Assembly (NCBI RefSeq): GCF_003585765.1 | Contig: NZ_CP021235.1 | Location: forward strand, 1,488,001-1,552,000 | Source of the DNA: Pontibacter actiniarum | GTDB lineage: Bacteria; Bacteroidota; Bacteroidia; Cytophagales; Hymenobacteraceae | DNA: 64,000 bases | Direction: 5' to 3' | In this document: positions 60,516 to 64,000 of the stretch, in pieces | Layout: every line of letters begins with the position of its first letter | Position numbering within the stretch: position 1 is the stretch's first letter | Program-made: the position numbers and the translations under genes | Notes under the pieces: model-generated | Told to the model about the DNA's origin: nothing | Seen by the model: the letters and a program-made list of their open reading frames with translations, nothing else | Database searches by the model: none

Positions 60516-61766
60516 TTACTTTTTCCCTACAGGGGTTTGGGGCAAGGCCGGATCTATGGCCTTCGGAAAACCTTGCTGTAGCTGTGGGCTACCGTCCAGT
60601 GAGATTTCAATAAACTCCTTCCCCCGGAACAGGTATACTTTGTCTTCCTTGCTGCTGTAGTCGGCGGCATCCAGGTCGCCGCTACCCCAGGAAAAAGGCC
60701 ACTCAGGGATGAAGGTGTTCAGCTTTTTCGGGAATCCTGCTGCTACGGTGTTGCCTTTGGCTGACAGCCGCATGTATTCCTCCCCTTTAAAAAGGAAAAC
60801 CTCCCTGGTCTTCGTGTGGAAGAAGGCGGCGTCCAGGTAGCCGCCTTGCCAGCCAGCAGGCAGGTTCTTCACCAGCTCCGTAAGCTGCTTCGGATAGCCG
60901 GCATCCAGCACTTTGGCTCCTGGTGAGAAGCGGGCATATTGCCGCCCCCGAAAAACGTAGACTTTTTTATCCACGCTGTTATAGTAGGCGGCATCCACCT
61001 GCCCTGCCCAGTTAGATGGTATCGCTGGCACTGCCTGTGCAGTCTCTTCAAGTTTATCCCCTTCTGGCGTAGCTGGGCTTTGTACATACACAAGCCCGTT
61101 CATGAAACGGTAGCTTGTGCGTGGCGCACCCTTTCTGCCTTCTACCGAAAACATGGCGCTGGTCATAGGCCACAGGGCTTTTGCGACATAGGCGTCGCTG
61201 CTGATGTTCGGGTCAAATATGCCGGTGTAGTTAACCTTGTCAGTATCCTTGGGCAGGATACCTCCTTCTATGTGATATACCGCAGTTACGCTATCGTTTG
61301 CGGTAAAGCGCGCGGCAACCGGAATGGCGTGCCAGTGGTTGGACACCACGTACAGCTTATCTCCGGGCCTGATCACGTTGGAGCCGTCGGCTTTTCGCAG
61401 CATACGGCTATAGGCGTAGTTCTGCACCGTGGTTTTAGACTTCTCTTCTTTAAAGATAAGCTCCTCCGGAACACCCTTCTCCACCAGTAAAGCGGCCATT
61501 TCGGAAGCTTCGCAAAGCTCGGATTTATGCGCGGCGCAACCGCCGGAAACAATGATGTAATCAAAAGGCACAGCGGACTGGTACAGCTTAAAGCCGACCT
61601 CTACCCTGTCTACCAATGTTTGCATGTCCGCAGAGCCTAAAATAAGCATGCCGTTTCTGTGCTCTGTGGCCGGGCGCTGCGCGAACGCCTGCACAAAGAA
61701 CATGTTTAAAAACAGGACGCAAAAAACCACCATGGCTTTGGGGCACAGCTTGTTCATTTGTTTCAT
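60516..61766 (-). CDS. DUF218 (YdcF/SanA-like) domain fused to hemopexin-type repeats, secreted
   Basis: A 416-residue protein with signal peptide (ending VQAFAQ). Residues about 35-210 form a DUF218 domain: GMLILGSADM, FDYIIVSGGCAAHK, KTTVQNYAYS and LYVVSNHWHAIPVAARF. From about 257 three hemopexin-like repeats follow, each starting with a DAA word and continuing with V(Y/F)(V/L)F(R/K)G (257-295, 311-350 and 364-404). Hemopexin propellers usually have four blades; the fourth may be degenerate or supplied by a partner. The function is unknown; surface binding is likely. Confidence 0.88.
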   Translation of the reverse strand: MKQMNKLCPKAMVVFCVLFLNMFFVQAFAQRPATEHRNGMLILGSADMQTLVDRVEVGFKLYQSAVPFDYIIVSGGCAAHKSELCEASEMAALLVEKGVPEELIFKEEKSKTTVQNYAYSRMLRKADGSNVIRPGDKLYVVSNHWHAIPVAARFTANDSVTAVYHIEGGILPKDTDKVNYTGIFDPNISSDAYVAKALWPMTSAMFSVEGRKGAPRTSYRFMNGLVYVQSPATPEGDKLEETAQAVPAIPSNWAGQVDAAYYNSVDKKVYVFRGRQYARFSPGAKVLDAGYPKQLTELVKNLPAGWQGGYLDAAFFHTKTREVFLFKGEEYMRLSAKGNTVAAGFPKKLNTFIPEWPFSWGSGDLDAADYSSKEDKVYLFRGKEFIEISLDGSPQLQQGFPKAIDPALPQTPVGKK

Positions 61767-61888
61767 ATTTAAAATAGGTGACGTATCTGGAAGGGCTATA
61801 CTTTGGCAAAGCCTTTACCTTCCTTTGGTGCCGTTTGAATGAAGGTATAAGTATACCACATGTTTAACAGACGAAAAAGGCAGAAATA

Positions 61889-61911
61889 CAGGAAGCCCCT
61901 CAGGGCTCCCC
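61889..61911 (-). terminator. Weak hairpin downstream of the beta-helix gene
   Basis: GGAAGCCC and GGGCTCC pair imperfectly around CTCA; on the minus strand a T-rich tail (TTTCTGCCTTTTT) follows. Confidence 0.45.
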
Positions 61912-61927
61912 GTACCTAACCTACACA

Positions 61928-63613
61928 TTACTCACTATCTACAAGCGCGCCCATGAAGCGTAAGCCGGAGCGGCTGTTATGGTACAGGTCCTGGGTTATC
62001 AGGCTTCCTTCCACAGCAGGATTTAGCGTGCTGCCGAGTTTCACCAACTCTTCGGTGCTCATGCCATACGCGGTAGCTGGGTTACCCTCTCCTACAGGCA
62101 CTTTGGCTTCGGTTAACATGGTGCCTGGATTGAACGTAGCTCCTTCGATAACTTCTCCCTTGGCATCGTAGGCAAGGCTCCCTAAAATAGACGACTGCAC
62201 GACCGGTACCGTAGCGTCCGGCTCGTAGGCATCCACATCCGGGCCATCGTTCTTCTGCACATTTCCGGACACAATGGAGTTATACATGTTGACAGTGTTG
62301 ATGCCTGACCTTCGGTAAATTCCGCCGCCCGGGCCGGCAATAGTGTTTCCGGTGATGGTGGTGTTGACGATGGTAACCATGTTATTGCTGTACAGCATCA
62401 CACCGCCGCCCCCGTTTGCAGAAGTACTGCTGTTTCCGTTGATAAGGCAGTTTACCAGTAGTCCTTTGGAGTTCTCCCTGATGTAGAAAGCGGCACCAAA
62501 CGACCGGCCTTTGTTGTCAGCCACCACCGTGTTATACATGTTGATCGTCGCCTCCGGGTAGCCGTGTACCCCAGCTGCGGTTCCGCCTTCATTCTCTCGG
62601 ACCTCTGAATCATAGATATGAGCGGTAGACTCGCTGATCCAAACCCCGCCGGCGTTACCCGTTGAGATATTCCCGTTTATTTTGCTGTTCCTGATGGTTA
62701 CCACTGACCCGCCAAAAGCATACAGGCCCGCCACGTTCTTATCCGATTTATTATCTACAACCTCGGTATTTAGCACTTCCACAACCGCGTTGCCGATGGT
62801 AAGGCCACCGCCATAGTCTCTTCTGAAAGCAGTGCCGTTGATGGTGGCAGAGGTAGTGGCCGCAGCGGCTTTGCCGTCTGTAATTCGTAAGCCCTCCAGC
62901 ACCACCTTCTGGCCGTCTGTTTTCGGGGCAGACACCGTGACGACGTGATAGGCCACCCCGCCGCCCGAAAGCACTGTTGTGTGTTGCGCAGGGTTTGCCT
63001 CAGCACCTTCCTCCGCATCGGCTGGATAGCCTCCCTTCAGCCTCACATACTTGCTGACTTCAAAAGTCACATCACCGGCATCGGCAGGGTCGCCACCTGT
63101 TACCGTTACAGTGGGCAGGTAGGCCCCCTCCGCTATGTGAATTGTGTTACCGCTTACCGCTATGGCCAGGGCATTGTCGAGGCTGGTGGCCTCGGCCCAG
63201 GAGTAGCCTTCTCCGGTCGCGCCCTCCTTCACATAGATATCATCCCGGTTGCCTGCCTCCTGCTTAACGGTAATCACTTTCTCCGTCGTGTCGTTTGTCA
63301 TGATTTTGATGGTACCAGTTCGGGCATCCTCCTCATTTGCCTGCACCTGGAAAGCGAGCGTCACCTTGCCTTTCTCGCCACTGGTTTCTTCCAGCACGAT
63401 CCAGTCAGCATCTGTTGCCGCCTGCCACGGTTGGTTCGTCAGGAACACAAGGGCATGCGAACTGCTGGTGTTCGCGACATCGAAGGCTTCGTTCTCCAGG
63501 AGTAACTTTGGCTCAAACGCTTCATCGTCCTCCTTACAACCCGACAGGTTTAGAAGTATAAGGGCTCCACATAAGAACCTTGTGATAAAATGAAGGTGTA
63601 TTTTTCTTTTCAT
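61928..63613 (-). CDS. BACON-domain and right-handed beta-helix lipoprotein
   Basis: A 561-residue lipoprotein from the ATG at 63613 (signal ending LILLNLSGC). Residues about 35-130 form a BACON domain (LTNQPWQAATDADWIVLEE, GTIKIMTNDTTEKVITVKQ), often a carbohydrate- or mucin-binding module in Bacteroidota. The rest is a parallel beta helix with repeats such as VTIRNSKINGNIS, AHIYDSEVRENEGG and NMYNTVVADNKG, of the choice-of-anchor Q type. The role may be binding or cleaving polysaccharide. Confidence 0.88.
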   Translation of the reverse strand: MKRKIHLHFITRFLCGALILLNLSGCKEDDEAFEPKLLLENEAFDVANTSSSHALVFLTNQPWQAATDADWIVLEETSGEKGKVTLAFQVQANEEDARTGTIKIMTNDTTEKVITVKQEAGNRDDIYVKEGATGEGYSWAEATSLDNALAIAVSGNTIHIAEGAYLPTVTVTGGDPADAGDVTFEVSKYVRLKGGYPADAEEGAEANPAQHTTVLSGGGVAYHVVTVSAPKTDGQKVVLEGLRITDGKAAAATTSATINGTAFRRDYGGGLTIGNAVVEVLNTEVVDNKSDKNVAGLYAFGGSVVTIRNSKINGNISTGNAGGVWISESTAHIYDSEVRENEGGTAAGVHGYPEATINMYNTVVADNKGRSFGAAFYIRENSKGLLVNCLINGNSSTSANGGGGVMLYSNNMVTIVNTTITGNTIAGPGGGIYRRSGINTVNMYNSIVSGNVQKNDGPDVDAYEPDATVPVVQSSILGSLAYDAKGEVIEGATFNPGTMLTEAKVPVGEGNPATAYGMSTEELVKLGSTLNPAVEGSLITQDLYHNSRSGLRFMGALVDSE

Positions 63614-63674
63614 GGGATTAGGCTGTTTATGCGTCAAAAGCGCCTGCCTTGCAGCGGTGCAGGGCAAACCACGT

Positions 63675-64000
63675 TTACTTGCTGTTGCTGTAGTTTTGGT
63701 AAAGCGACTGGTAGCACGGCATTAGGTCCTTCTCATCCTGATAGGCACTCTCATACATAAAAGGGCCTGTGTACTTCACCTCCTCCAAAGCGCCAAGTAT
63801 GGCCGTCCAGTTGTTCTTGCCCTCGCCTGAGCAAGGGAAAAAATGGTTCTCGGCCGCCCCTGTGCCATCAGCCACATGAATCGTCTTCAGCCGGCTTCCC
63901 ATTGCCTTGATCAGGGTTTCCGGGTTCTTGATATGGTTCATGTCTATAGCGGAATAAATGGTGGTGGGCAGCCTGGAGAAAATCTCCACTGTCTCTTCCA
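63675..64000 (-). CDS. Sugar phosphate isomerase/epimerase-like protein (N-terminus outside window)
   Basis: Only the C-terminal ~108 residues are visible; the frame is open to the right edge. YSAIDMNHIKNPETLIKAMG, LKTIHVADGTG and HFFPCSGEGKNNWTAI, then YTGPFMYESAYQ are typical of the xylose-isomerase-like TIM barrel (AP endonuclease 2 family), where the His, Asp and Glu bind metal. The gene is upstream of the beta-helix gene on the same strand by 61 bp. Confidence 0.85.
   Translation of the reverse strand, partial: EETVEIFSRLPTTIYSAIDMNHIKNPETLIKAMGSRLKTIHVADGTGAAENHFFPCSGEGKNNWTAILGALEEVKYTGPFMYESAYQDEKDLMPCYQSLYQNYSNSK

Overview
The window is chromosomal DNA of a Bacteroidota bacterium. 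The 16S signature, gene order and families fit the Cytophagales, probably Hymenobacteraceae near Pontibacter. The evidence is the DUF3822/coaD/NUDIX/pyrE neighbourhood, DUF4199, DUF1573 and BACON proteins, lack of Shine-Dalgarno sequences, and promoters of the TTTG-N20-TAnnTTTG type. The core genome is moderately G+C rich. Genes run on both strands in short operons.

Positions 1-31640 hold mostly housekeeping genes: YggS, a GDPD lipoprotein, DUF2750, DUF423, DUF1573, a RecD-like helicase, a thioesterase, two NUDIX enzymes, DUF3822, coaD, pyrE, a YfcE-like phosphoesterase, threonine aldolase, an AlkA-type glycosylase, topoisomerase IB, two M48 proteases, App1, a GH13 enzyme, a Gre factor, mtgA, a Lon-N protein, a lipid kinase, an L,D-transpeptidase, an ABC-F protein, two tandem 49-50 aa membrane proteins and 3-hydroxybutyryl-CoA dehydrogenase. 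Strong hairpin terminators separate many units.

Positions 31680-39750 hold dapD, a glycosyltransferase, fabH, an MntR-like regulator next to an Nramp transporter fused to a universal stress domain, a thioredoxin lipoprotein and mnmE.

Positions 40013-48339 are a type I restriction-modification operon (hsdM, hsdS, hsdR). Between hsdM and hsdS sit three strongly A+T-rich foreign genes: a helical protein of unknown function, a DUF262 (ParB-like, DGKQR) protein without a visible HNH domain, and a HEPN-type putative ribonuclease whose start overlaps the DUF262 stop. This recalls the prrC/rloC arrangement, where a HEPN anticodon nuclease is guarded by a type I R-M complex, and it is the best candidate for an undescribed defence module here. 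A complete IS481-type element with an 8-bp target duplication lies just downstream, followed by a serine hydrolase and a GlxA-type regulator.

Positions 52677-58190 are an rRNA operon on the minus strand (16S, 23S, 5S) with tandem promoters, boxA-like repeats, two terminators and no tRNA gene in the spacer. Positions 58451-64000 form a minus-strand row of secreted or lipid-anchored proteins (SGNH hydrolase, phosphodiester glycosidase, a DUF218-hemopexin fusion, a BACON plus beta-helix lipoprotein) with a truncated sugar isomerase at the edge. Throughout the window the heptamer AAGTATA/TATACTT is several-fold more frequent than chance, in genes and spacers alike.
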